From contig CABJEP010000001.1 of NCBI GenBank assembly GCA_902364645.1, positions 315,947 through 379,946 on the forward strand: a stretch of DNA of 64,000 bases. Direction: 5' to 3'. A model generated the notes under the pieces. The model made no database searches and was not told where the DNA came from. It saw only the letters and a program-made list of their open reading frames with translations. Made by a program: the position numbers and the translations under genes. The DNA comes from Coriobacteriaceae bacterium (GTDB lineage Bacteria > Actinomycetota > Coriobacteriia > Coriobacteriales > Coriobacteriaceae). Positions 35,217 through 44,754 of the stretch are shown here, one piece after another. The number at the start of each line of letters is the position of its first letter. The first letter of the stretch is position 1.

Positions 35217-36998
35217 ATGCTGCTTACGCAAACGACAACGCCCGAGGACGTCAAGGCTCTCGATCGCGCCGAGCTTCCGCTGCTCTGCGGCGAGATCCGC
35301 CACGCCATCCTCGAAAGCTCCGCCGCCGTCGGCGGGCACGTTGCCCCCAACCTGGGCGTCGTTGAGCTTACGGTTGCGCTCCATCGCGTGTTTAACTCCC
35401 CCATCGACAAGATTGTCTTTGATGTTTCGCACCAGACCTACGCCCACAAGGCGCTGACTGGGCGCGCGTACACTTATATCGATCCGGAGCGTTATGGTGA
35501 GGCTTCTGGCTTTGCCAATCCCGACGAGTCCGAGCACGACCTGTTCGCCATGGGCCACACCTCCACGTCGGTGAGCCTGGGCTGCGGCCTAGCGCACGCT
35601 CGCGACCTGGCGGGGGATACATACAACGTCATCACCATCATCGGCGACGGCTCGCTTTCGGGCGGTTTGGCGTTTGAGGGCTTTAACAATGCCGCCGAAC
35701 TCGATAGCAACCTGATCATCATCGTCAACGATAACGACCAGTCCATCGCCGAGAACCACGGTGGCCTCTATCGCAATCTGGCCGAGCTGCGCGCCAGCAA
35801 CGGCACCTGTGAGCGCAATGTTTTCCGCGCGATGGGGCTCGACTACCGCTATCTGGACGCCGGTAACGACGTGTTGGCCCTAGTCGACGCGCTGCAGGAA
35901 CTACGCAATATCGATCATCCCATCGTGCTGCACGTCTCCACCGCCAAGGGCAAGGGCTTTGAGCCGGCCCAGAACGACCCCGAGCGCTGGCATCACGTAG
36001 GCCCCTTTGACATGGCGACCGGCCGAAAGCTCTGCCCGGGCCATCCGAGCGAGCCTGCGCCGCGCACCTACGCCGACATTACGGGCGAGGCGCTCAGCGC
36101 CGCCATCGAGCGCGATCCGCAGGTTGTGGGCATCACGGCTGCCACGCCCTACATCATGGGCTTTACACCCGAGCTTCGCGCCGCGGCAGGCAAGCAGTTT
36201 GTCGACGTGGGCATTGCCGAGGAACACGCCGTGACCTTTGCCACCGCGCTCGCCAGCGCCGGTGCCAAGCCGGTCTTTGGCGTGTACGGCACGTTTTTGC
36301 AGCGCGCCTACGACGAACTGTGGCACGACCTGTGCCTCAACGACGCCCCCGCAACCATCTTGGTGTTTGGCGCGTCGATCTTTGGCACCACGTCCGAGAC
36401 GCACCTTTCGTTCTTTGATATTTCCATGCTGGGCGGTCTTCCCAACATGCACTACTTCGCGCCGGCCTGCATGGAGGAATATCTGTCCATGCTGAGCTGG
36501 TCGCTCGATCACCGCGAACATCCCGTGGCGATTCGCGTGCCGGGCATTGGCTTGGTAAGCCGCCCCGACTTGGCGCCTGCCGAGGACGACGATTACGGCG
36601 TCGCGCGCTACAACGTGGTGTGTCAGGGCCGCGACGTAGCCGTGCTCGCGCTCGGCGATTTCTTTGAACTGGGCGAGCGCGTGGCAAACCGCTTGGCTGC
36701 CGAGTACGGCATCGAGGCCACGCTCGTCAACCCGCGCTTTGCAACCGAGCTCGACCACGAGTTCCTCGACAGTCTTGCCGCCGAGCATCGCGTTGTCGTC
36801 ACCCTCGAGGACGGCATCTTGGACGGCGGCTGGGGCGAACGCGTGGCATGTTATCTGGCATGCACGCCGTTGCGCACGCGCACCTTCGGCATCGCCAAGG
36901 GCTTCCCCGACCGCTACGACCCCAACGAACTGCTTGCGCGGAACGGCATGACGGTCGAGAACATGGCCGCCGAAGCCGTAAGGCTACTGAACGAGTAA
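35217..36998 (+). CDS. dxs: 1-deoxy-D-xylulose-5-phosphate synthase
   Basis: A 593-aa transketolase-fold enzyme. The thiamine-diphosphate motif is GDGSLSGGLAFEGFNNA. DXS markers are SHQTYAHKALTGR, GHTSTSVSLGCGLA, the catalytic-Glu segment VGIAEEHAVTFATALA and a C-terminal VTLEDGILDGGWGERV. It condenses pyruvate and glyceraldehyde 3-phosphate in the first step of the MEP isoprenoid pathway. It is a little shorter than the usual 620-640 aa. GGAG lies upstream of the ATG. Monocistronic, with a strong terminator. Confidence 0.92.
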   Translation: MLLTQTTTPEDVKALDRAELPLLCGEIRHAILESSAAVGGHVAPNLGVVELTVALHRVFNSPIDKIVFDVSHQTYAHKALTGRAYTYIDPERYGEASGFANPDESEHDLFAMGHTSTSVSLGCGLAHARDLAGDTYNVITIIGDGSLSGGLAFEGFNNAAELDSNLIIIVNDNDQSIAENHGGLYRNLAELRASNGTCERNVFRAMGLDYRYLDAGNDVLALVDALQELRNIDHPIVLHVSTAKGKGFEPAQNDPERWHHVGPFDMATGRKLCPGHPSEPAPRTYADITGEALSAAIERDPQVVGITAATPYIMGFTPELRAAAGKQFVDVGIAEEHAVTFATALASAGAKPVFGVYGTFLQRAYDELWHDLCLNDAPATILVFGASIFGTTSETHLSFFDISMLGGLPNMHYFAPACMEEYLSMLSWSLDHREHPVAIRVPGIGLVSRPDLAPAEDDDYGVARYNVVCQGRDVAVLALGDFFELGERVANRLAAEYGIEATLVNPRFATELDHEFLDSLAAEHRVVVTLEDGILDGGWGERVACYLACTPLRTRTFGIAKGFPDRYDPNELLARNGMTVENMAAEAVRLLNE

Positions 36999-36999
36999 A

Positions 37000-37041
37000 A
37001 AACCTCCGCAAGGGAAGCACCCCTGCGGAGGTTTTTATTTT
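37000..37041 (+). terminator. Terminator of dxs
   Basis: AACCTCCGCA pairs with TGCGGAGGTT, followed by TTTATTTT. Confidence 0.95.
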
Positions 37042-37054
37042 CGCGACGCGATTA

Positions 37055-37270
37055 TCTCAATCTGTAACATCTAGGGCCCGAATTCCCGTCTATCTGTTAC
37101 AGATCAAGACAAGACGTCTTAGTCCCTGACCTTTGTCTCAATCTGTAACAGATAGAGACCTTTTGGCCGTCCAGATGTTACAGATTGAGACATTCGAATT
37201 CCCCTGAAGAGAAAATCTCAATCTGTAACAGTTACTCGGCAAAAATGGCTGCAGATGTTACAGATTGAGA
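37055..37270. repeat. Three tandem inverted-repeat modules (TCTCAATCTGTAACA)
   Basis: Six copies of TCTCAATCTGTAACA or its complement lie at 37055-37069, 37095-37109 (two mismatches), 37136-37150, 37176-37190, 37216-37230 and 37256-37270. They form three convergent pairs, each exactly 55 bp long with a 25-nt centre, starting 81 and 80 bp apart. The centres differ in sequence. The core is itself near-palindromic (ATCTGTWACAGAT). The array lies between dxs and the amino acid transporter operon; no ORF is present. Confidence 0.95.
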
Positions 37271-37302
37271 CAAAACAGTAAGGCATGCCGTTGCATCGGT
37301 CA

Positions 37303-37347
37303 AAACCACCACGAAGGTGCCTGTGAACCTGTCCCTTTTTGGTAGGT
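37303..37347. repeat. Composite of two dispersed repeats (partial copy 3)
   Basis: ACCACCACGAAGGTGCCTG, like 16512-16530, is joined to GAACCTGTCCCTTTTTGGTAGGT, the right half of the dispersed palindromic repeat. The left half of the latter is missing. Confidence 0.7.
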
Positions 37348-37390
37348 ACAATAACCCATAAGGTAAGTATGTTTCTGAGTTATTTCGTGT

Positions 37391-37420
37391 TGACCCATTT
37401 GAGCGCGATAGGGTATAACT
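37391..37420 (+). promoter_or_regulatory. Sigma-70-type promoter of the amino acid ABC operon
   Basis: TTGACC (37391-37396) and TATAAC (37415-37420) are separated by 18 bp, about 43 bp upstream of the start codon of the binding-protein gene. Confidence 0.7.
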
Positions 37421-37462
37421 CTACTCAACCGCTAGGGATTTTATTGAGAAAGGTGTTCTACC

Positions 37463-38455
37463 ATGAGCAAGAACCTCTCCCAGCAGGTCGTTCTCGACCG
37501 CCGCGGCTTCGTCGCCGCCACCTTCGCAACCGTCGCCGGCCTTGGTCTTGCCGGCTGCTCCGACACCAGTACCGAGGCCGACAAGGGTTCCGCCGGTTCC
37601 TCCAAGAGCTCCGAGGATACCGAGGTTTCCGCCACGCTCGACGCCAAGGCATTCGACAAGCTCGTCAACGACGGCCCCAAGGCCGATGACGACGCCATCG
37701 CCGCCAGCACCTGGGCTACGGCCGTCAAGGATGCCGGCGTCTTTACGATCGGTGGCGTCCAGACCTCCACGCTCTTCTCCCTCCTCAACGAGAAGGACGG
37801 TCAGACCCGCGGCTTCGACGCCGGTATCGCACAGCTCCTGTCCAACTACATTCTGGGCGAGAACAAGGTCGAGATCACCCAGGTGACCTCGGACACGCGC
37901 GAGTCCGTCCTGCAGAACGGCCAGGTCGACGCCGTCTTTGCCACCTACACCATCACTGACGAGCGCAAGAAGCTCGTCTCCTTTGCCGGTCCCTATTACT
38001 ACACGCAGCAGGCCATCCTGGTACTCGCCGATAACGACGACATCAAGAGCGTCGACGACCTGGCCGACAAGAACGTCGCCGTCCAGTCCGGCTCCAACGG
38101 CCCCGCCATCCTGGAGGAGCTCGCTCCCAAGGCCAGCCAGCAGGAGTTCAAGACCGACGAGGAGGCCCGCCAGGCACTCCAGCAGGGTCGCGTTGACGCC
38201 TACGTCATCGACAACAACATGCAGCAGAGCGCCCTGGTCCGCGAGCCCGGTAAGTACAAGATTGCCGGCAAGCCCTTCGGCAGCAAGGAGCCCTATGGCA
38301 TCGGCCTGCCGCTCGATTCCGACGGCGTCGCCTTCGTCAACGACTTCCTTAAGAAGATTGAGGACGACGGCACCTGGACCGAGCTGTGGCAGATCTGCAT
38401 CGGCGACCGCACGGGCGACACCAATGTTCCCGAGCTGCCCGAGATCGGCGCCTAG
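37463..38455 (+). CDS. Amino acid ABC transporter substrate-binding lipoprotein
   Basis: A 330-aa protein. The signal sequence has a twin-arginine pair (DRRGFVAATFATVAGLGLAGC) with lipobox LAGC at about residues 29-32, so it should be a Tat- or Sec-exported lipoprotein needing Lgt. A Ser/Asp-rich linker leads to an SBP_bac_3 domain (FTIGGVQTSTLFSLLNEKDGQTRGFDAGIAQLL, DAVFATYTITDERKKLVSFAGPYYYTQQ). It captures polar amino acids, likely glutamate/aspartate by similarity, for the permeases encoded downstream. RBS AAAGGTG. Confidence 0.93.
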   Translation: MSKNLSQQVVLDRRGFVAATFATVAGLGLAGCSDTSTEADKGSAGSSKSSEDTEVSATLDAKAFDKLVNDGPKADDDAIAASTWATAVKDAGVFTIGGVQTSTLFSLLNEKDGQTRGFDAGIAQLLSNYILGENKVEITQVTSDTRESVLQNGQVDAVFATYTITDERKKLVSFAGPYYYTQQAILVLADNDDIKSVDDLADKNVAVQSGSNGPAILEELAPKASQQEFKTDEEARQALQQGRVDAYVIDNNMQQSALVREPGKYKIAGKPFGSKEPYGIGLPLDSDGVAFVNDFLKKIEDDGTWTELWQICIGDRTGDTNVPELPEIGA

Positions 38456-38543
38456 GCAACGCGCCTAGTAACGGCCGCAACGAAACCATACGGAAACGCA
38501 CGGTGCGCTTTATTGCGCTAAACTGTTTCTTCACTGAGTTGTC

Positions 38544-38575
38544 GGGGCTTCCGTACACACGGGAGCCCCTTTCCT
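38544..38575 (+). terminator. Intra-operon hairpin after the binding-protein gene
   Basis: GGGGCTTCCGT and ACGGGAGCCCC form a stem with an ACAC loop followed by TTTCC, in the 138-bp gap before the first permease. Such partial terminators commonly make the binding protein more abundant than the membrane subunits. Confidence 0.8.
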
Positions 38576-38593
38576 TATCGGCGGGAGGTCCGC

Positions 38594-39253
38594 ATGAGTC
38601 TCTCCGAGCTCTGGTCGCTCTATGGCCAGAACTACATTGACGCGCTGCTCGCAACCTGGGGCATGACGCTTGAGTCGTTTGCCATCGCCATGGTGCTGGC
38701 CGTCGCCGTCACCGTGATGCGCGTGTCGCCGCTCAAGCCGCTGCGCGTCTTTGGCGACCTGTATGTCCAGGTCTTCCGTAACATCCCCGGCATCGCGCTG
38801 CTCATTATCGTCGTCTACGCGCTGCCGCCGCTCAAGGTCGTCCTGCCCTATCGCACCTGCGTTATCGTCGCCACAGTGCTCTTGGGTTCTGCCTTTGGCT
38901 CCGAGAACTTTATGAGCGGCATCAACACCGTCGGCGTCGGCCAGGTGGAAGCCGCTCGCTCGCTGGGCATGAGCTTCAACCGCATCCTCGCCAAGATCGT
39001 GATTCCGCAGGCACTGCGCTCGAGCGTGCTGCCCATGACCAACCTCTTTATCGCCGTCATGCTCACCACCGCGCTCGGTAGTCAGGTGCCGCTTAAGCCC
39101 CAGGAGCTCACCGGCGTGGTGAGCTATATCAACACGCGCTCGCTCGGCGGCGTCGCCGCGTTCTTTATCTCGGCGCTCGGCTACCTGGGCACAGCCTTTG
39201 TGGTGAGCCACATTGGCAACTACATCGATAAGAAGGTGAGGATCCTCCGATGA
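38594..39253 (+). CDS. Amino acid ABC transporter permease 1
   Basis: A 219-aa HisM/GlnP-type permease with about five helices. The binding-protein-dependent transport signature is seen as AARSLGMSFNRILAKIVIPQALR (EAA loop). It pairs with the next permease to form the membrane channel. RBS GGGAGG. Its TGA overlaps the next ATG (ATGA). Confidence 0.94.
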   Translation: MSLSELWSLYGQNYIDALLATWGMTLESFAIAMVLAVAVTVMRVSPLKPLRVFGDLYVQVFRNIPGIALLIIVVYALPPLKVVLPYRTCVIVATVLLGSAFGSENFMSGINTVGVGQVEAARSLGMSFNRILAKIVIPQALRSSVLPMTNLFIAVMLTTALGSQVPLKPQELTGVVSYINTRSLGGVAAFFISALGYLGTAFVVSHIGNYIDKKVRILR

Positions 39254-40083
39254 GCAAGCACTCCTCCCCCGCGCTCACCATGCGCGATGCGCTCTACGAG
39301 GCTCCCGGCCCCAAGATGCGCGCCAAGATTCGCATCGGCACCGCCATCTCGCTTGTTGCCGTCGTCGCACTCGTTGCCCTCGTGTTGCAGCGCTTTTATG
39401 TGACCGGCCAGCTTTCGGTCCACTATTGGTATTTCTTTACGCACCTCACCACTTGGAAGTTCCTGCTTGCCGGCTTTGAGGGCACCGTTAAAGTCGCACT
39501 CACCGCTGGCGCCATCGCGCTGGTGCTCGGCCTTGCCCTTATGCTCGGTCGCACCAGTGACATTAAGCCGCTGCAGCTGGTCTGCCGCGTGCTCACCGAT
39601 TTCTTCCGCGGCGTGCCGAGCCTGCTGTTCATCTACTTCTTCTTTTTGGTGCTGCCCCAGTACAAGATCGCGCTGCCGTCGTTTTGGATGCTCACGCTTC
39701 CCGTCGCGCTCGCCGCAGCCGGTGTACTGGCCGAGATCTTCCGTGCCGGCGTCAACGCCGTGCCGCGCGGCCAGGTCGAGGCTGCCCAGGCGCTCGGCCT
39801 CTCCAAAGCTAAAATCACCTTTAAAATCGTATTGCCCCAGGCTATTCGGTTTATCATTCCGTCGTTGATTTCGCAGCTCGTGGTCGTCGTCAAAGACACC
39901 ACCGTCGCCTACGTGGTGAGCTACCCCGACCTCATGCAAAACGCCCGCGTGCTCATTACCAACTACGACGCCCTCGTGTCGGTCTACCTGGTGATCGCGG
40001 TCATCTATATCCTCATCAACGTCGCGATCAACAAGGCCGCCGTCTACGTCTCGCACAAGACCGGCGCGACCATCATCCGCTAA
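39250..40083 (+). CDS. Amino acid ABC transporter permease 2
   Basis: A 277-aa HisM/GluD-type permease. The first 40 residues are cytosolic, five or six helices follow, and the EAA loop reads EAAQALGLSKAKITFKIVLPQAIRFI. FFRGVPSLLFIYFFFLVLP is typical of the polar amino acid uptake family. Translationally coupled to permease 1. Confidence 0.94.
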   Translation: MSKHSSPALTMRDALYEAPGPKMRAKIRIGTAISLVAVVALVALVLQRFYVTGQLSVHYWYFFTHLTTWKFLLAGFEGTVKVALTAGAIALVLGLALMLGRTSDIKPLQLVCRVLTDFFRGVPSLLFIYFFFLVLPQYKIALPSFWMLTLPVALAAAGVLAEIFRAGVNAVPRGQVEAAQALGLSKAKITFKIVLPQAIRFIIPSLISQLVVVVKDTTVAYVVSYPDLMQNARVLITNYDALVSVYLVIAVIYILINVAINKAAVYVSHKTGATIIR

Positions 40084-40119
40084 CGATTTACCATTTCGAG
40101 TCATAAGGAGCCGAGCACC

Positions 40120-40884
<765 letters not shown>

Positions 40885-40896
40885 CCCCATTGCCAC

Positions 40897-40929
40897 GCGG
40901 GGCAAATTCATCAACAGCGTTTGCCCCGC
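40897..40929 (+). terminator. Hairpin after the amino acid ABC operon
   Basis: GCGGGGCAAA pairs with TTTGCCCCGC around a 13-nt loop. There is no U-tract, so termination efficiency is uncertain. Confidence 0.55.
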
Positions 40930-40972
40930 GCCGCCCCTGCGCCATGTCCACCCGGATTCGAAAGCCACGCCC

Positions 40973-41782
40973 ATGATCGGAACCCGCACCTCATCGTCCT
41001 ACACCCCGCATGTCAACGTCGACCCCGCCGACCGCCCACTCATCCTCGTCGCACCGCGTTGGGAAGAGGCAAAGCCGTTTTTGAGCGAGACGCTCTCCCC
41101 CAACGAGGAAATCGCCAGTGTCTTTGTCGATGCCATTCTTGCCGCCGGCGGCCTGCCGCTGCAGATGTCCATCACCGAGGACATTGAGGTTATCCGTCAT
41201 TACGTCGACATCGCCGACGGCATCGCCATTCCCGGCGGCCCGGACGTCAACCCCAAGCGCTGGGGCGACGAGCGCCCCTACGACCCCACACTGTGCTGCG
41301 AGATTCGCGACCGTTTTGAGTTTAAGCTGGTTAACGAGGTGCTCTGCGCCAAAAAGCCACTCTTTACCACCTGCCGCGGCACGCAGCTGCTCAACGTCGC
41401 CACCGGCGGCACCCTGTGCATGGACGTGCCGAGCCTAGGTGCGCGCGAGGGTCGCACGCAGTGGCGCCATACCCACGTGCTCAACGACCCTGTGCATCCT
41501 GTCGAGGTCGTGCCGGGCTCGCTGCTGGAGCGCGCGGTTGGCGGGCACAGGTTGATCCAGACCAACTCGGCACATCACTGCTGCGTCGACCGCCTGGGCA
41601 AGAGCACGCGCTTGGTCGCCAAGGCAACCGACGGCGTGCCCGAGTGCATCGAGGTCGAGGGCCAGCCGTTCTGCCTGGGCGTGCAATGGCACCCCGAGTA
41701 CACCTGGCAAACGCTCGAGACCGACTTTAACCTGTGGAAGTCGTTTGTCGAGGCAGCGGCTAAGGTAAAGCAGGCTCGTTAG
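40973..41782 (+). CDS. Class I glutamine amidotransferase-like hydrolase (peptidase C26, PuuD type)
   Basis: About 269 aa. GIAIPGGPDVNPKRWG, the nucleophile-elbow FTTCRGTQLLNVATGG (catalytic Cys in TCRG, where GCRG/GICRG is usual) and GVQWHPEYTWQT (catalytic His-x-Glu) place it with gamma-glutamyl-GABA hydrolases. It would cleave gamma-glutamyl amides in the cytosol, which fits its place just behind a probable glutamate-type transporter. The RBS is weak (GAAAG). The frame continues upstream through the ATPase gene, but that part is shadow. Confidence 0.88.
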   Translation: MIGTRTSSSYTPHVNVDPADRPLILVAPRWEEAKPFLSETLSPNEEIASVFVDAILAAGGLPLQMSITEDIEVIRHYVDIADGIAIPGGPDVNPKRWGDERPYDPTLCCEIRDRFEFKLVNEVLCAKKPLFTTCRGTQLLNVATGGTLCMDVPSLGAREGRTQWRHTHVLNDPVHPVEVVPGSLLERAVGGHRLIQTNSAHHCCVDRLGKSTRLVAKATDGVPECIEVEGQPFCLGVQWHPEYTWQTLETDFNLWKSFVEAAAKVKQAR

Positions 41783-41812
41783 CTCGCGAACCACATAGGC
41801 TAAAGCTACCCA

Positions 41813-41851
41813 TACAGGGGGGGACACCAACTACGGTGCCCGCCCCCTGTA
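41813..41851 (+). terminator. Terminator of the amidotransferase-like gene
   Basis: TACAGGGGG pairs with CCCCCTGTA, with an inner GGCACC-like pairing, followed by TTTGAT. Confidence 0.75.
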
Positions 41852-41887
41852 TTTGATACGCTCGGTATGATCATCCCTCACAAACAA

Positions 41888-42706
41888 TCAAAGAAATCTC
41901 GACCGCAATCGGTCGACGGTAAAGCAGATGGCAAAAACGCTTGCTACGTTTATTAGGCAGTCAATCAAAATCGAAACGCATTGACCGCCCCCCAACGGGG
42001 TCACGCCGCAAATCCACATGAGCATCGAGGACGGAAACGGAAGCATGGAATTGGCTCCGACCTGTATGTAGATCGTTACGACGTTGACAAGCAACAGCAT
42101 GCCAATAGAACCGAAGCCGGATCCAAAATAGGAAACAACGATCACGCAAGAGACCACGTATGCAAGGCAGACCGCACTCGCCAGAAGAAGTCGATCGCAA
42201 AACATATTCAGGTTGAAATACTGTTGAGCATCCAAAACGATTGCGCAGTTAAGACAGTACAAAACGACACTTGACAGGATAAACGCGCCCAATAGGGCGA
42301 AAGAAGACAGCATCGCTCGCGCAACGGTAACGCACGCCCGCTTCCCTCCCCGAGCCTCCGACAGCCCCCACGGTTCCTCGACAAAGCCCGAACTGACAAA
42401 GCGCGGCACAATACAAGCCGCGATGAACGGAAAGAACAATGCATGAGCCAACGGGGCTACGTTGAACAGCAGACCGCGAAAAACCTCTGCATTACCAAAT
42501 AGAAGGACATCCTCCGCCGATAGCCGAAGCGTCGGGTCTGGGAAGAAGCCCAAGAAACTGTTCTCACGGAGGCTGCAGAACCACATCGGGAAAGAATTAA
42601 GCTGCAATACCACCATGCACGCATAAATTACCGGGATTAAGGCGTACGTCCATTTACTCACGTGCTTCAATTCTGAATGGAGGAATCTTTTAATCTGACG
42701 AGCCAT
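41888..42706 (-). CDS. ABC-2-type permease, third gene of exporter operon
   Basis: About 272 aa with six hydrophobic helices and little else. It overlaps the end of the preceding permease gene and is one of two dissimilar permeases behind one ATPase, the layout of lantibiotic immunity (MutE/F/G, EpiEFG) or bacitracin-type (BcrAB) exporters. The DNA is AT-richer than the flanks. The ATG (MARQIK) behind GGGGGTG is preferred; a GTG six codons earlier is possible. The substrate is unknown and no precursor peptide is seen nearby. Confidence 0.8.
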   Translation of the reverse strand: MARQIKRFLHSELKHVSKWTYALIPVIYACMVVLQLNSFPMWFCSLRENSFLGFFPDPTLRLSAEDVLLFGNAEVFRGLLFNVAPLAHALFFPFIAACIVPRFVSSGFVEEPWGLSEARGGKRACVTVARAMLSSFALLGAFILSSVVLYCLNCAIVLDAQQYFNLNMFCDRLLLASAVCLAYVVSCVIVVSYFGSGFGSIGMLLLVNVVTIYIQVGANSMLPFPSSMLMWICGVTPLGGGQCVSILIDCLINVASVFAICFTVDRLRSRFL

Positions 42707-43514
42707 TGAGCACACCCCCAGCACGAAAGCTCACGAGAGCGTAAATCAATACCGATAAACAGCTGGCTGCCACGCCATAGCCCAGAAGCGCCAGTTGCCC
42801 CATATCGCTATACCCAAGGGCGCATCCGACTCCAAGGTACGGCCCAGGAAGGAAGAAGATCCATCGCAAGGATGGTATAGGTGCCTGAAGGAAGGCTCCG
42901 TAGAGCGTCAAGCTCATGACAAATCCGATTATTATTGCAGCCCCGCTCAATACAGCGCTGCCTGTAATCCGATAGATGGTCACCGTCTCCAGCGCAACCG
43001 ATATCACCAATACGGTGTTGACTATCATTGCAGGCAAAAATGCAGCCAGCATGCCATGCGCGTAGCTATGCCCTCCACGTATTATGGCTATTGCAAACAG
43101 AAGAAAGCAAAGCGCACTATATGCTGCGCCAATTATTAAAGCAGACGAAAGCGCATGAGCTAGAACCCCATAAAAGCGGGTAAGACCTCTTGCTGAAGAA
43201 ATTCGGTATCCCTCTTCATAGCCGTGCTCCTGTAAAATCGCCAGGCAAACGATGAGTGGAACGAACAGAGAGGTGCCGGCAAAAGCACTGCGCACAAGGG
43301 ACTCATCGGGTGCAGAAGGATCGATTACATTCCAGAAGAAACCAATATCCTCCCCAAAAACGCTATTGCCAAAGGCGAGCAACGTTGTTCCGTTTTTTAG
43401 AAAGACACCGAAGAGAAGGCCGAACGCCAGCATAAGCGCAAGACCAAGCTTCGCCGGAAACATCCTGTACAAACGCATCATATCTGCCTTTATGGGATGG
43501 ATCGCCCGCTTCAT
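42690..43514 (-). CDS. ABC-2-type permease, second gene of exporter operon
   Basis: A 274-aa protein with six predicted helices: a first helix (about 17-37), a gap with an extracytoplasmic loop, then five more. It matches the paired-permease pattern of bacteriocin-immunity-like ABC exporters. The start overlaps the ATPase stop by 4 bp (ATGA), so it is translationally coupled. Confidence 0.8.
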   Translation of the reverse strand: MKRAIHPIKADMMRLYRMFPAKLGLALMLAFGLLFGVFLKNGTTLLAFGNSVFGEDIGFFWNVIDPSAPDESLVRSAFAGTSLFVPLIVCLAILQEHGYEEGYRISSARGLTRFYGVLAHALSSALIIGAAYSALCFLLFAIAIIRGGHSYAHGMLAAFLPAMIVNTVLVISVALETVTIYRITGSAVLSGAAIIIGFVMSLTLYGAFLQAPIPSLRWIFFLPGPYLGVGCALGYSDMGQLALLGYGVAASCLSVLIYALVSFRAGGVLNGSSD

Positions 43515-44272
43515 AGCGAGACCGCCTTCATCAAGCGCCTGTAATACTCTTTTAAGGACGACGCCTCATCCCTTATGATGTCCATCGGTTCCTTTTTCAG
43601 CAGTTCGCCGTCATGAAGAAACAGGCAGCATGTTGCAACCGATGCCAGCTCATCCAAGTCGTGGCTAGAAATAAGCATGGTTTTGCCCTGTTCTTGATTC
43701 AATCGACCGATAAGGGCCCATATACTCTCGATGCCCAACGGATCCAATCCATTTGCCGGCTCATCGAAAATTAGTACGTCGGTATCGCCCAACAAAGCCG
43801 TAGCTATATCCAGCCGCCGTTTCATTCCCAGAGAAAAACTGCCCACGCTCTTTTTCTCTTCGACGTCCAGCCCGACTAGGCTCAAAACGCGAGGAATCTC
43901 ACAATTCGCATCAAGCCCCCATTCCGAACATCGGATTTGGAGATTCTCAACCGCACTGAGGGATTGGTATGCTCCGCTGGAATCTGGCACATAGCCGACA
44001 CGCGTCCGCATCAGGCCAAGCTCTCTTTTTGATTTGCCTCCAAAGAGCTCCACGCTCCCCGACGATGGCTCGCAGAGGCCCAAGACGATTTTAATAAGCG
44101 TGCTTTTGCCCGCACCGTTTGCACCGACAAGGGCACAGAGCTCAGACTGATGCACCTCGAAAGAAACGTCATGCAAAACGCGCCGTTTCCCGTAGCGCTT
44201 TGATACTTTTGATAGCTTTATCGCTGATGCGTTCATTGGCCTCCCGTTCTGCTTGATAGCAAAACCGCTCAT
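43511..44272 (-). CDS. ABC transporter ATPase, first gene of exporter operon
   Basis: A 253-aa protein with Walker A GANGAGKST, LSLVGLDVEEKKSVGSFSLGMKRRLDIATAL (signature SLGMKRR, the variant seen in BcrA/CcmA-like exporters) and Walker B LIFDEPANGLDP with an H-loop ISSHDLDEL. It powers the two permeases encoded after it. AAGGA precedes the ATG; a second start at MNAS (44236) also has a good RBS. Confidence 0.93.
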   Translation of the reverse strand: MSGFAIKQNGRPMNASAIKLSKVSKRYGKRRVLHDVSFEVHQSELCALVGANGAGKSTLIKIVLGLCEPSSGSVELFGGKSKRELGLMRTRVGYVPDSSGAYQSLSAVENLQIRCSEWGLDANCEIPRVLSLVGLDVEEKKSVGSFSLGMKRRLDIATALLGDTDVLIFDEPANGLDPLGIESIWALIGRLNQEQGKTMLISSHDLDELASVATCCLFLHDGELLKKEPMDIIRDEASSLKEYYRRLMKAVSL

Positions 44273-44310
44273 ATCGTTCCTTCTTTCCTTTATCGTTTTC
44301 CATGGTTGTT

Positions 44311-44339
44311 ATTGTTTTTCGATAACTCATATTTGTCAA
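44311..44339 (-). promoter_or_regulatory. Candidate promoter of the exporter operon
   Basis: On the minus strand a consensus TTGACA (44339-44334) is followed 17 bp later by AACAAT (44316-44311), about 40 bp before the ATPase start. Confidence 0.5.
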
Positions 44340-44343
44340 GATA

Positions 44344-44384
44344 ATCTAAAAGAAGGGACCCGTGTTAGACACAGGTCCCTTCAC
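44344..44384 (-). terminator. Terminator after the XRE gene
   Basis: On the minus strand GAAGGGACC(TGTGT) pairs with (ACACG)GGTCCCTTC, followed by TTTTAGATT. Confidence 0.85.
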
Positions 44385-44416
44385 GCTGATACTTCGTTTT
44401 AGTTGTTTGCCTTAAG

Positions 44417-44746
44417 CTACTCGTCACTCAAATCGACAGCGAAGACTGATGTCGGAAGCGATACCTCATTGCCTCCGCCGTCCCGCATCTGTCTCACGAC
44501 ATTTTTTGCGCGCTCGACAATAAGCTCCTCAAGCTCTTTCTCGCTCACGCGCTGAATAATATCTCCCGGTTGACAATCAAGCTCATCACAGATATCGAGA
44601 AGCGTCTTTAGGCGAATAGCTTTTATCTTTCCGTTTCTAAGCTTTGAAATATTAGCCGGAGTATGCCCCGTCGCCCGAATCAGATCAGCGCTGGTCTTTC
44701 CGGTCTTAAGCAGCTGCGTCTCAAGCTCGATGATGAGATAGCTCAT
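44417..44746 (-). CDS. XRE-family regulator paired with a DUF2975 protein
   Basis: A 109-aa protein. Residues 1-60 form a Cro/XRE helix-turn-helix (TSADLIRATGHTPANISKLRNGKIKAIRLKTLLDICDELDCQPGDIIQ). The C-terminal 45 residues are acidic, a longer tail than in the minimal DUF2975-linked regulators. It is translated 8 bp after the membrane protein gene with a perfect AGGAGG. Probably represses its own operon. Confidence 0.9.
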   Translation of the reverse strand: MSYLIIELETQLLKTGKTSADLIRATGHTPANISKLRNGKIKAIRLKTLLDICDELDCQPGDIIQRVSEKELEELIVERAKNVVRQMRDGGGNEVSLPTSVFAVDLSDE

Positions 44747-44754
44747 GTTTCCTC

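Noticed and set aside
37055-37270. Possible CRISPR array
   Set aside because: Repeat units alternate in orientation and there are only three modules with inverted-repeat structure. No cas genes are near and the arms are too short.
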